64,000 nt of DNA from Corynebacterium provencense (GTDB lineage: Bacteria; Actinomycetota; Actinomycetes; Mycobacteriales; Mycobacteriaceae): positions 471,836 to 535,835 of the forward strand of contig LT160592.1 in the NCBI GenBank assembly GCA_900049755.1, in the 5' to 3' direction. Every line of letters starts with the position of its first letter. Within the stretch, counting starts at the first letter, position 1. The notes beneath the pieces were generated by a model. It did not search any database. It worked only from the letters and a program-made list of their open reading frames with translations, and had not been told where the DNA came from. Both the position numbers and the translations under genes were made by a program. Shown here piece by piece: positions 37,234 through 45,538 of this stretch.

Positions 37234-38427
37234 ATGACCACTCCACACAACTCCCCTGATCCGTCCGACCCGCGCACCGGAGCCACGGGCTCTTCTGCCA
37301 CACCTCCCGCGTCCCCGGCGTCCCCACAGAACTCCCGGCGGGAGTCACCGCCCGGGAACCCGGCGCCCCGGACGCGCAGGAGCAGGTTCAGCGGAAGGCA
37401 GAGGGCAGTACTCGCAGGCGGTGGCGTCATCGTCGCGGCCCTGGTCGCCGGCGCAGTCACCGTCGCCGTCAACTCCGGTGGGGCTGACTCCACCGCTGCC
37501 GAACCGACCCTCGCCTCCGGCTCCACAGGGGCAGCCGGGTCATCAGGCTTCGACATCAGCTCCCGTAACGCCGCCGAGCGACCCAGGACGGATGAGGTTC
37601 CCGACGCCGTCGAACAGCTCCGCGCCAGCGGATTCACCCCGGTCAACCCCGGCAAACTCACTGTCGCCTCCAACCTCGGCGCCGCCCCGCTGGGCATCCT
37701 CGCCGAGGACGACAACACCACTCCCCTGGGCAGTGAAGTCGACTTCGCCCAACTCATCGCCGACGGGCTCGGACTGGAACTCAATCTCGTGCCGGTCAGC
37801 TGGGCAGACTGGCCTCTGGGGGTTTCCTCGGGAAAGTACGACCTGGTCACCTCCAACGTGACCGTCACCGAGGAGCGACTCGACATCTTCGACATCGCGA
37901 CCTACCGGCAGGATCTCCTCGGCTTCTACGTGAAATCCGGCTCGGAGCTCGACGACGGCCGGCAGATCACCGACTCCGGAGGAATCAGTGGCCTGACCAT
38001 AGCGGTCGGTTCAGGGACCAACCAGGAGGAGGTACTGCTCCGCTGGAACGAGGAACTGAAGTCCGACGGCAGACCAGAGGCTCATCTGGTGTACTACGAC
38101 GACACCGCGGCTGCTCAGCTGGCATTGGCGTCAGGACGCATCGACGCCACCTTCGGCCCCAATGCCCAGGGTGCGTACTCCTCCAGCAACACCGGCGAGA
38201 CGGTCCTGGCAGGCATCGTGCCGGGAGGTTGGCCCAGATCGGCCGACATCGGAGCCGCGACGAAGAAAGGCAACGGCCTGATCGAGCCGGTGGCCACCGT
38301 CCTCCGGGCAGCACAGTCCGACGCGAACGGGAACCCCTACCGGAAAATCCTGGACCGTTGGGGACTCGCGAATGAAGCGGTCAGCGAGGTCAATGTGAAT
38401 CCCCCGGGTCTGCCCCGCACTGCCTGA
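37234..38427 (+). CDS. Amino-acid ABC transporter substrate-binding protein, membrane-anchored
   Basis: 397 aa from ATG 37234 (AAAGAG upstream); a GTG at 37219 is an alternative. A hydrophilic N-terminus of about 50 residues precedes a single membrane segment (VLAGGGVIVAALVAGAVTVAV) with no lipobox Cys, so it is probably a signal anchor rather than a lipoprotein. The SBP_bac_3 domain has LTVASNLGAAPLGILAEDD, VDFAQLIADGLGLELNLV, KYDLVTSNVTVTEERLDIFD and ALASGRIDATFGPN. A decayed relative of the C-terminal end lies at 42822-42980. Confidence 0.9.
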   Translation: MTTPHNSPDPSDPRTGATGSSATPPASPASPQNSRRESPPGNPAPRTRRSRFSGRQRAVLAGGGVIVAALVAGAVTVAVNSGGADSTAAEPTLASGSTGAAGSSGFDISSRNAAERPRTDEVPDAVEQLRASGFTPVNPGKLTVASNLGAAPLGILAEDDNTTPLGSEVDFAQLIADGLGLELNLVPVSWADWPLGVSSGKYDLVTSNVTVTEERLDIFDIATYRQDLLGFYVKSGSELDDGRQITDSGGISGLTIAVGSGTNQEEVLLRWNEELKSDGRPEAHLVYYDDTAAAQLALASGRIDATFGPNAQGAYSSSNTGETVLAGIVPGGWPRSADIGAATKKGNGLIEPVATVLRAAQSDANGNPYRKILDRWGLANEAVSEVNVNPPGLPRTA

Positions 38428-38660
38428 CCTACCCGCGGGTGCGGTGGGGCGTCCGCATCGGGGTAAGTCTCGGTTTCAATCTTCTCTGGGTGCCTCTGAG
38501 ATGACGCCGCGGCCGAATCTTTCGAACAACCCCGGATGTGAGGAGCAGTTCCTGTGTCGTCAACCTCACCGCCCCCGGGGACAGTACTGTCCGACATCAG
38601 TCGGTCCCCCGCCGACGGCGGTCCCGTCATGCGCCGTCACAGATCACAGGAAAGCTCCCG

Positions 38661-41600
38661 ATGGATCCCCTCCACCACCGCATCACCAACTACTTCCGAG
38701 ATATCCAGACCCGGTCAAATCTGCAGGACTACAGGTTCACCTCAGACGACAAGTTCGCGAGTGTCCCGCTGGAGACTTTGCGTTCAGGGACGCTGCCACC
38801 CGATGTCACCTCCCTTTTCATCCGGAGATCCGGGACCGAAAGGAAGAGGAAGCCGGTCGATGTGGTGATATCACTGGTCACCCTGCAGATCAGGGGGAAA
38901 AAGGAGGGACTGCTGCTCCTCCCCGCCACCCTCGACGAAAACGGGTCACTGTCGGTGGACCTCAGTTCCTCGGAACCGTGGATCCCGGCCAGCCGGCTCA
39001 CAACTCCCGGGATCCCAGCCAGTGGTGTCACTGTCGGATCGCTGAGGACATTCTGGCAGTACCGGCTCAATGAGTGGACAGAAGCGGTCACCCGGATCGA
39101 GTCCTGGTCCGATGCCGTCGACGCATGCCTGACGATGTTCAGCAAGGTCGCGGACGACTCTCTCGAGGTCACCGCCGGTGCCAACAGTGCCGACGTCCTG
39201 TTCGGGGACTGTTTCCTCTCCGCGGAGACGGTGATTACCGCCAACGGTGCGGTCCTCGATCTCTACGCACACCTGCTTTCGCTGGATGAGAAGACGGCGG
39301 TACCGACATACGAAAGACTGCTTTCGCTCACTGACCGTCCCCGCTGCAACTCTGACATCATCGATGATGAAACGCCTCGGCTTCTCCGCGCCGCTCTGGC
39401 TTCCTGCGGCAGCATGGATGACGAGCATCCGCTGACGGATTCCCAGCGTCGTGCGGTCCACGCCTTCCTCTCGGACGCTGACGGCGATGTCACCGCCGTC
39501 AGCGGCCCTCCCGGGACCGGTAAGACCACCATGTTGCAGTCGGTGGTCGCCGGTATGCTGGTCCGCCGTGCACTCGACGGCCGCCCGGCTCCCCTGATCG
39601 TCTGCACATCCACCAACAATCAGGCGGTGACGAATGTCATCGATTCCTTTAGTTCGGTGGTGAAGAAAGACCCCGGAACCCTCGATCTCCGTTGGTTGCC
39701 CGAAGCGAACGATGACAGTGACACCGGTGTCACCTCGAAGCCCCTGTCGGCACTGGCGACCTACTGCCCCTCCAGGAGCAAGGCGCAGGAGATCGGGGGA
39801 AAATACCTTGTCGAGGACACCCGGAAGTCAGGCATCTATTCCCGGTACTCCGCCCCGGACTATGTTTCCGCGGCCACCGCCCGGTTCCTCGAACGGATGC
39901 AGGCCCATGCGTCGAGCACCGGTGGCGTCATCGCAGGGGCACGCACGTTGTCTGAGGCCAGAGACATCCTCGGCAAAGCACTCCACCGCATCGAGGACAA
40001 CAGGCGCATCCTGCTCACCGAGAAAGCCGACGCCGAGGTCGCCGCCGGTCCCAGAATGAGCAGGCGGCTCGCTGCAGAGATTCTGGACACGAAAGACCAG
40101 CGGAAACCATTCCGTGCACGGGGCAGGTTCTGGGAGGCCAGGCGTGATGAGGCAGAGGCTGCACAGCCGAACCGGGACCGCTCTGATGACCACTACGTCG
40201 TAGAGCAGAACTACGACGACGACGAACCGGCTCCCCGCTTCGACACGATCGACGACTTCGTCGCGTTCTACGGTGAGAAGGACGCCGAACTGACCCGGAG
40301 GATCAGTGATCTCGACGTTGTACGTGAGCAGAAAGATACGGAGGAGGCCGCCGCCATGGCGATGACTCCTGCTGCGGAGCGGGCGCTGGGTTGGCTTCGC
40401 AGACTCGGCGCCGTCACAACGGACGGCGAAGAGAAGATCAGGGAGTCCGTCAACCTGATCGACCTCGACAGAAGCCTGGACACTACCGTGCGGTACGCGG
40501 AGTTCTGGGTCGCTGTCCACCTCTACGAGGCACAGTGGCTCCTGTTCGCCGCCGGGGAGGACGCCCACAGTGCGGTCATCCCGGTCGCGGAGCGGAACCG
40601 GACGACGCGGCGGTACATGGAGCAGTACTGGGGGCAGGTCACAGCCCTCACCCCTTGTTTCGTCATGACCGCCTACCAGCTGCCCAAGTACTTCAAGCTC
40701 TGGACCCGCAACGAGGACGAGACGGATTACGATCTGGGGCGGGCGGACCTGCTCATCATGGACGAGTCCGGTCAGGTGGACACCTCCGTCGGTGCCGCCG
40801 CCTTCGCGGTGGCGAAACGCGCCCTCGTCGTCGGGGACGTGAGACAGCTCGCCCCGGTCTGGAGCATCGACCCGGACTCGGACCGGCAGATCGCCCCCGT
40901 GCTGGGTCTGTCGGAGCCGGAATGGGAGGCCATGACAACCCGCGGGCTCACCTCTTCCGACCACTCCTCCGTGATGGCTGCCGCCGCATCCGCCAGTAAC
41001 TGGTCCTACGGTGCGGACGCGGACCCAGGGCTTTTCCTGTCCGAGCATTTCCGGTGCCACCCGGGCATCATCAACTACTGCAACGACCTCCTCTACAAGG
41101 GCATGTTGATCCCCACCCGTGGGGTGGAGGGGTACAAGTTGAAGGACAGAACGGTCAGCCCCTTCCTCTTCCACGAGGTGGCGGGGTCAGAGAGCCGGAG
41201 GTCCGGATCCAGCAGAGTGAATGACAGGGAGGCGGACGCCGTCGCCCGCTGGATCATCGACAATTTCAACTACTTCGCAGATATCTACGATCCCGCCGGC
41301 CAGTCTCCCGACGAGGTCATCGGTGTCGTCACCCCGTTCGCCGCCCAGGCACGGCTGATCTCCCAGAAAATCCGTGACCTCGGCGGCACCGGCATGGCAG
41401 AGAAGATCACGGTGGGAACTGCACACCGGTTGCAGGGGGCGGAGCGTCCGGTGGTGCTGTTCTCCTCGGTGTACGGGGACCGGGATCCCCGGGCCTCGTT
41501 CATCGACAACACCCTGGAACTGATGAATGTGGCGGTCTCCCGGGCGAAGGACCTCTTCATCGTCTTCGGCGGAAGGACCCGCTGGTCCGATCAGGGAGAG

Positions 41601-42062
41601 GTTTTCAGTCTCATCCACCGGTACGCAACAAAGAACGACTGCGATTTCGCAGGGACAGGAACAGCAGGACAGTCCCCTGCGCCGGAGGCACCGACTCCGG
41701 ACATCCCCACAGTAGGGTCCGTCTCCACCGCCCCAGCCGGTACAGCGGTCCCGACCTACCGCACCGTCGCACGTTCTGAGCCCGGATACGCCATCGCCCA
41801 CGAGCTGGTCTCGTCCCTGGTTCTCCCACCCGGTTCCACGGGTAAACCCTCGGCGAAGACGCTCAATGCCGCGCTGGAGAAGGCTGGGTACATTAACCGT
41901 CCTGACGGTCACCGGGTTCCCACCGCATCCGGGACTGCCCTGGGGATCGCTGTCTACGAGGGCACGTCACAGGACGGCGAACCCTACGTGAACCTGATCT
42001 ACTCGCCTGAGGCACAGGAGGCGCTGCAGGGCATGGTCACCCGGGGTGAACTCGTTCTGTAA
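38661..42062 (+). CDS. Large Dna2/NAM7-type SF1 helicase with C-terminal winged-helix-like domain
   Basis: 1133 aa from ATG 38661. The N-terminal 270 residues match no family I know. SF1B helicase motifs follow: Walker A SGPPGTGKTTMLQS (about 282), ICTSTNNQAVTNVI-type motif Ia (as VCTSTNNQAVTN), motif II LLIMDESGQVD (about 700), III VVGDVRQLAPVW, IV FLSEHFRCHPGIINYCN, V VGTAHRLQGAERPVVLFSS and VI MNVAVSRAKDLFIVFGG. About 400 residues lie between motifs I and II, more than usual and rich in charged, possibly coiled-coil helices. The last 95 residues (KTLNAALEKAGYINRPDG, TASGTALGI) resemble the KilA-C type winged helix of phage antirepressors. No nuclease motif is seen. Role unknown; nucleic-acid quality control or phage defence are possible. 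Confidence 0.85.
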   Translation: MDPLHHRITNYFRDIQTRSNLQDYRFTSDDKFASVPLETLRSGTLPPDVTSLFIRRSGTERKRKPVDVVISLVTLQIRGKKEGLLLLPATLDENGSLSVDLSSSEPWIPASRLTTPGIPASGVTVGSLRTFWQYRLNEWTEAVTRIESWSDAVDACLTMFSKVADDSLEVTAGANSADVLFGDCFLSAETVITANGAVLDLYAHLLSLDEKTAVPTYERLLSLTDRPRCNSDIIDDETPRLLRAALASCGSMDDEHPLTDSQRRAVHAFLSDADGDVTAVSGPPGTGKTTMLQSVVAGMLVRRALDGRPAPLIVCTSTNNQAVTNVIDSFSSVVKKDPGTLDLRWLPEANDDSDTGVTSKPLSALATYCPSRSKAQEIGGKYLVEDTRKSGIYSRYSAPDYVSAATARFLERMQAHASSTGGVIAGARTLSEARDILGKALHRIEDNRRILLTEKADAEVAAGPRMSRRLAAEILDTKDQRKPFRARGRFWEARRDEAEAAQPNRDRSDDHYVVEQNYDDDEPAPRFDTIDDFVAFYGEKDAELTRRISDLDVVREQKDTEEAAAMAMTPAAERALGWLRRLGAVTTDGEEKIRESVNLIDLDRSLDTTVRYAEFWVAVHLYEAQWLLFAAGEDAHSAVIPVAERNRTTRRYMEQYWGQVTALTPCFVMTAYQLPKYFKLWTRNEDETDYDLGRADLLIMDESGQVDTSVGAAAFAVAKRALVVGDVRQLAPVWSIDPDSDRQIAPVLGLSEPEWEAMTTRGLTSSDHSSVMAAAASASNWSYGADADPGLFLSEHFRCHPGIINYCNDLLYKGMLIPTRGVEGYKLKDRTVSPFLFHEVAGSESRRSGSSRVNDREADAVARWIIDNFNYFADIYDPAGQSPDEVIGVVTPFAAQARLISQKIRDLGGTGMAEKITVGTAHRLQGAERPVVLFSSVYGDRDPRASFIDNTLELMNVAVSRAKDLFIVFGGRTRWSDQGEVFSLIHRYATKNDCDFAGTGTAGQSPAPEAPTPDIPTVGSVSTAPAGTAVPTYRTVARSEPGYAIAHELVSSLVLPPGSTGKPSAKTLNAALEKAGYINRPDGHRVPTASGTALGIAVYEGTSQDGEPYVNLIYSPEAQEALQGMVTRGELVL

Positions 42063-42097
42063 GTTCTGTGACCCGCGCCGGGCGCTGCAGGAGTTCA

Positions 42098-42493
42098 TCA
42101 GTGGTTCGGGTTGACGAGCCCGGGCCGGACACCACCGCATCCGTCACCGGGTCCGCCGTTGATCGGCATCGGATCGGCGCATCCCGGTACAGGCTCCGGT
42201 GCGGGAGCCTCATAAGCAGGTGCCGGATCAACGTAGACCGGATCCGGGGTCTGGTAGCCGGGTTCCGGGTACAGCGTCGGCCGCGGCCCACCTACCTGTA
42301 TATCGTCGTCCGTAACGGGTGCCTCCGTGCCGGTCGATCCGGTGTTAGTAGCGGACTCTTCCGTCGAAGCAGTCATGGTGTCCGTGACAAGTGAGACACC
42401 TGCAGCATCATCGTCACCGTCGCAGCTGACGAGACCCAGTGCAGTCAGTGCAGCTAACCCGCCGACTATGAGCCGCCCGGCAGTTCTCCCCAT
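42098..42493 (-). CDS. Small lipoprotein, Pro-rich
   Basis: 131 aa from ATG 42493. An N-terminal signal MGRTAGRLIVGGLAALTALG leads to the lipobox LVSCDGDDD, so the mature protein would be lipid-anchored outside the membrane. The rest is acidic, then rich in Pro, Ala, Glu and Tyr (PEPGYQTPDPVYVDPAPAYE) with two Cys near the end (GCADPM, GDGCGG). No family recognised. It is convergent with the helicase gene, 35 bp apart. Confidence 0.7.
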   Translation of the reverse strand: MGRTAGRLIVGGLAALTALGLVSCDGDDDAAGVSLVTDTMTASTEESATNTGSTGTEAPVTDDDIQVGGPRPTLYPEPGYQTPDPVYVDPAPAYEAPAPEPVPGCADPMPINGGPGDGCGGVRPGLVNPNH

Positions 42494-42821
42494 GTCAGTG
42501 AATCCTCTCAGAAAGATCAGGTACAGAACATTTCCCACACCACCTATGGCAGGTTGTTCCGCATGACGCACGAATCCGCCGACGAAAGCCGTCCAGGCGG
42601 ACATCATTCCAAAGTTCTCTTCATTTTATGATTACCACAGGACAAACACATAACCGATACCGGAGGTCGGGCCAGGAGCGGGGTCCCGTCACCGACATGC
42701 CGGTCCCCTCCGGGTTCCCCGCCGCCTGACGACAACCATCATCGAGTTCAGCGACTGAACACGCGTCCAACATTCCGGCATCCCCAGAGATTCTTCAGGG
42801 GCAACGGCGTCGAGCTGCTTC

Positions 42822-42980
42822 CCGGGAAAGGCAATGGACTGGCCAAACTGGTGTCCAACCATCCTCCGTGCGACACGGTCCGACGCGCAAGGAGACCCCC
42901 GCCACAGGGTCCCGGAACGCCGGAACTCGTGAATGCAGCGGCCTGCCAGGTCAACGTGAATCCCCCGAGCCTTCGCCGCC
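42822..42980 (+). pseudogene. Decayed 3' end of an amino-acid ABC binding-protein gene
   Basis: The DNA is recognisably related to the end of the intact binding-protein gene (38266-38425). Shared strings include AAAGGCAA-GG-CTG, GTCCGACGCG, ACTCG-GAATG-AGCGG and AGGTCAA-GTGAATCCCCCG. Translated pieces read KGNGL near 42828 and QVNVNPPSLRR near 42950, matching KGNGLIEP and EVNVNPPGLPR of the intact protein, but the frame between them is lost. It has no start or upstream two thirds. Confidence 0.75.
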
Positions 42981-43030
42981 CTACCCTCCGCCAAACCCCG
43001 CTGAAAGAGCACCCCCGAAAAGGCAGTTAT

Positions 43031-43054
43031 CCCTGTGACATCTGTCACAGGGAC
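43031..43054. promoter_or_regulatory. Perfect 24-bp palindrome with GlxR/CRP-type core
   Basis: TCCCTGTGACA and its exact complement TGTCACAGGGA flank a TC spacer. The core TGTGACATCTGTCACA (43035-43050) fits the TGTGA-N6-TCACA operator of the corynebacterial cAMP-dependent regulator GlxR. It lies about 160 bp upstream of the lipoprotein gene at 43210. Confidence 0.65.
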
Positions 43055-43209
43055 TTCTCTGTGGTCTCTCCAGTACGGATGACCCATATTTACGAGACCA
43101 ACCTACCATACGTGTCAAGTTAACTCTCCGTGTGGGCTTCCCGTCAGATGCCGGGCAGGCAAAGATGAACACGCCAAGACGTTCCGGGATCACTCCAGGG
43201 AGAGTTTTC

Positions 43210-44217
43210 ATGCCTATCCGACGAATCACCGCACTATGTGCCGTCACCACCGTCAGTACGCTGGCACTGACTTCATGCTCTGACGGCCCCGAAATACCCG
43301 CCACCAACTCCCCGTCAACCGTGAAGACACCGGCAGTCGCTGACGAAGAGGAATACTCGAGCAGCCCTGAGGTGCGCAGACGCCAGGAGAACTACGCTGA
43401 ACTGACCTTCGTCGCCCCCGGTGAGATGATCGCAGGGGAAGCCGCTGTTCCCGATTCACCCCACGAAGACCACCGAAGGTCCCCCGCGCCCGAGGTGTAC
43501 ACCAGCGTTGACGAAACCGTGACAGAGATCGACCTCTCTGAAAAGTTCACGGCGTCATCCGTCACATGCTTCAACGGCAGGTTCGTCTTCGATTCTTCCA
43601 TGGTGTACGACGTCACCAGATACGTGGAATACCGCGACAGAACCAACGGGCGCGGTCCTGACACTCCCGCCTACCGGACACCGGTGGGCCCGCTGGTACA
43701 GAACTTCGATGCCACCACCTTCAGTTCAGATACGGACGAGGCCTGGACAGACACCCGGCTCATCCCCGGAGACTCACCGGTGAAAGACCGGTGGGGTGTG
43801 GAAGAACTGCTGAAGATGATCGTTGTCGGGAGAACAGTCACCGCACCGTCAATCATGGCCGGAACACCGCAGCCGGTAAGAACGGAAGACGGCAGACCTG
43901 CCATCGAGTCTTTCGACAACGAGAACCTCCCCGTACCAGGCTATCTGGGGCTGACGGTGACCAGTGCAGACGACCTCAGACGGGCAGGTGAGCTCTATCA
44001 GGCCGGAACAATGATCAAGGAAGCCAGGCCGGTCAGGGAAGGGGACACCTACTTCATCCCCGTCGCCACCTGTTTCGACTCCCGATTGTTCGGTGACATC
44101 GGACCGGGACAGGAGTTCGCGGTAAAAGGTACTGAACCTCATGTGAGCAAGGAGAACAGGGCCGACCCGAGCTTCACACAGGAGAAGCCCGCCTGGCGTG
44201 TCAGGCTCGGCGGATGA
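43210..44217 (+). CDS. Lipoprotein of unknown function
   Basis: 335 aa from ATG 43210 (GGGAGAG upstream). Signal peptide MPIRRITALCAVTTVSTLAL with lipobox LTSCSDG. The mature part begins with an acidic/Ser linker and has two Cys (SVTCFNG and VATCFDS) that could form a disulfide, plus a conserved-looking segment RPAIESFDNENLPVPGYLGL. I do not recognise the family. The following gene encodes another lipoprotein on the same strand. Confidence 0.72.
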   Translation: MPIRRITALCAVTTVSTLALTSCSDGPEIPATNSPSTVKTPAVADEEEYSSSPEVRRRQENYAELTFVAPGEMIAGEAAVPDSPHEDHRRSPAPEVYTSVDETVTEIDLSEKFTASSVTCFNGRFVFDSSMVYDVTRYVEYRDRTNGRGPDTPAYRTPVGPLVQNFDATTFSSDTDEAWTDTRLIPGDSPVKDRWGVEELLKMIVVGRTVTAPSIMAGTPQPVRTEDGRPAIESFDNENLPVPGYLGLTVTSADDLRRAGELYQAGTMIKEARPVREGDTYFIPVATCFDSRLFGDIGPGQEFAVKGTEPHVSKENRADPSFTQEKPAWRVRLGG

Positions 44218-44297
44218 CCTGTCCGGACGATCTATCTGTCGTACTCATCCTCCATCCGTGACCTCTGTTTTTCTGACGCCGACCACCAGGAAAGAAA

Positions 44298-45338
44298 ATG
44301 CTGAAGACAATCACTCTCGCCGCGGCCGTTCTCACCACTGTCAGCCTCGCAGCATGCAGCTTCCCAGCTCCCGACCACCACGAATCCGTTGTGTCGGACA
44401 CCACCTCCTCCCCCGGCCGGGAGGACCCCGGGCCGCACCCCACCACGGGAGCACACACACCTGCCCCTGAGCAGGATTCAGGAGGGGAACCGCTGTCCTC
44501 CTCGTACTCCGAGGTGCTGAAGGGTGCGCCGGCAGGGACCCGTTACGCTCTCGAGGACGTCAGCGGTGACGGGAAGCCGGAACTGCTGCTCCGGACCCCG
44601 GACATAACCGGTGTCCGCAATGACGTCGCGCTCGTCGAAGTGTTCGACACGCAGGGGAGAAAGCTGGACACCGGATCGTTCTACGACGGTGCCGCATCTG
44701 CCGGGGGTGGCCGTTATGAGCTCGCCGCCACCTCAGACGGCACCGGACTGCTGATGACCTCGTGGATGTCGATGAATCCGGAGACCACCACAGAGCTGTG
44801 GACGCTGGATAACGGAACTCTCCGTACCTCCGACCGGTCGTGGTCGTACACGATGACCGACCCGTCACTCGGCCCGGTCGCCAACGCTCCTGCTGAACTC
44901 GCGGCGATGATGAGGCCCGTCACCTGGTCGGACAGCCCCACCGCACCGGTCGGGCAGCCGACCGCAGTGACCGGTACATCCGGATCAGCCGTCGCGCTGA
45001 ATCCGACCGCCCCCGGCACGCAGATCGGTGGCACCTGCGGCTACGCGGACGGAGCGACAGTCACGGCAGGAGACTCCACCTCCTGCGGCTTCGCCATGGC
45101 TGTGGCACGCGCCGCCCTGTCGACCCGGTTCGGCCCGGACACCGTTTCGCCGGCAGATGTCACGGGGTACGCCGGAATCGCCGATGTGACAGCGTCAAGC
45201 CCGACCAACGGACACACCTACACCATGTCCTGCGGAATCGGATCTGCCGGAAACGCAGTCACATGTAACGGTGGTAACAATGCCTCCGTAAGAATCCAGG
45301 AACCTGGCAACGGCACCCTGCTCCACCTGACCGACTGA
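44298..45338 (+). CDS. Lipoprotein of unknown function
   Basis: 346 aa, ATG 44298 preceded by CAGGAAAGAAA. Signal MLKTITLAAAVLTTVSL with lipobox LAACSFP. After a Ser/Pro/Thr/Gly linker comes EVLKGAPAGTRYALEDVSGDGKPELLLRTP, where VSGDGKPEL looks like a calcium-binding FG-GAP/VCBS-like D-x-[DN]-G-DG element. A C-terminal domain from about 245 has four or five Cys (GGTCGYADG, STSCGFAMA, TMSCGIG, VTCNGG), probably disulfide-bonded. Exact role unknown. A strong terminator follows. Confidence 0.75.
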   Translation: MLKTITLAAAVLTTVSLAACSFPAPDHHESVVSDTTSSPGREDPGPHPTTGAHTPAPEQDSGGEPLSSSYSEVLKGAPAGTRYALEDVSGDGKPELLLRTPDITGVRNDVALVEVFDTQGRKLDTGSFYDGAASAGGGRYELAATSDGTGLLMTSWMSMNPETTTELWTLDNGTLRTSDRSWSYTMTDPSLGPVANAPAELAAMMRPVTWSDSPTAPVGQPTAVTGTSGSAVALNPTAPGTQIGGTCGYADGATVTAGDSTSCGFAMAVARAALSTRFGPDTVSPADVTGYAGIADVTASSPTNGHTYTMSCGIGSAGNAVTCNGGNNASVRIQEPGNGTLLHLTD

Positions 45339-45344
45339 CCCAGA

Positions 45345-45389
45345 CCGCACCGTCCCCGTCACCACCTGTGCGTGACGGGGACCGTGCGG
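45345..45389 (+). terminator. Hairpin terminator after the lipoprotein gene
   Basis: An 18-bp stem with one mismatch: left arm 45345-45362 (CCGCACCGTCCCCGTCAC), right arm 45372-45389 (GTGACGGGGACCGTGCGG), loop CACCTGTGC. It begins 6 bp after the stop codon. Confidence 0.82.
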
Positions 45390-45538
45390 TGACGTACCTG
45401 TCCGGAGTTCCGCGAGGTGACAGCTCTTCACCAGACGCCGTCGCAGTCTCCGTGTCTGATATTATCCTGAGGAACCCAGCACGGTCGTGAGAATCCCCGG
45501 AGTTCACGGCCCTCCACCTGATATCTCCTGAGGAAACA

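Larger units (their letters stand above)
42494..43209. other. Long gap with a gene relic and a regulatory palindrome
   Basis: 716 bp between divergent lipoprotein genes. It contains an AT-rich patch (about 42605-42660), a decayed binding-protein fragment (42822-42980) and a perfect palindrome (43031-43054). No intact coding sequence is supported. It should include the promoters of both lipoprotein genes. Confidence 0.6.

Noticed and set aside
38661..42062. Restriction or nuclease function for the large helicase
   Set aside because: No PD-(D/E)xK, HNH or PLD motif could be found in the N- or C-terminal parts.
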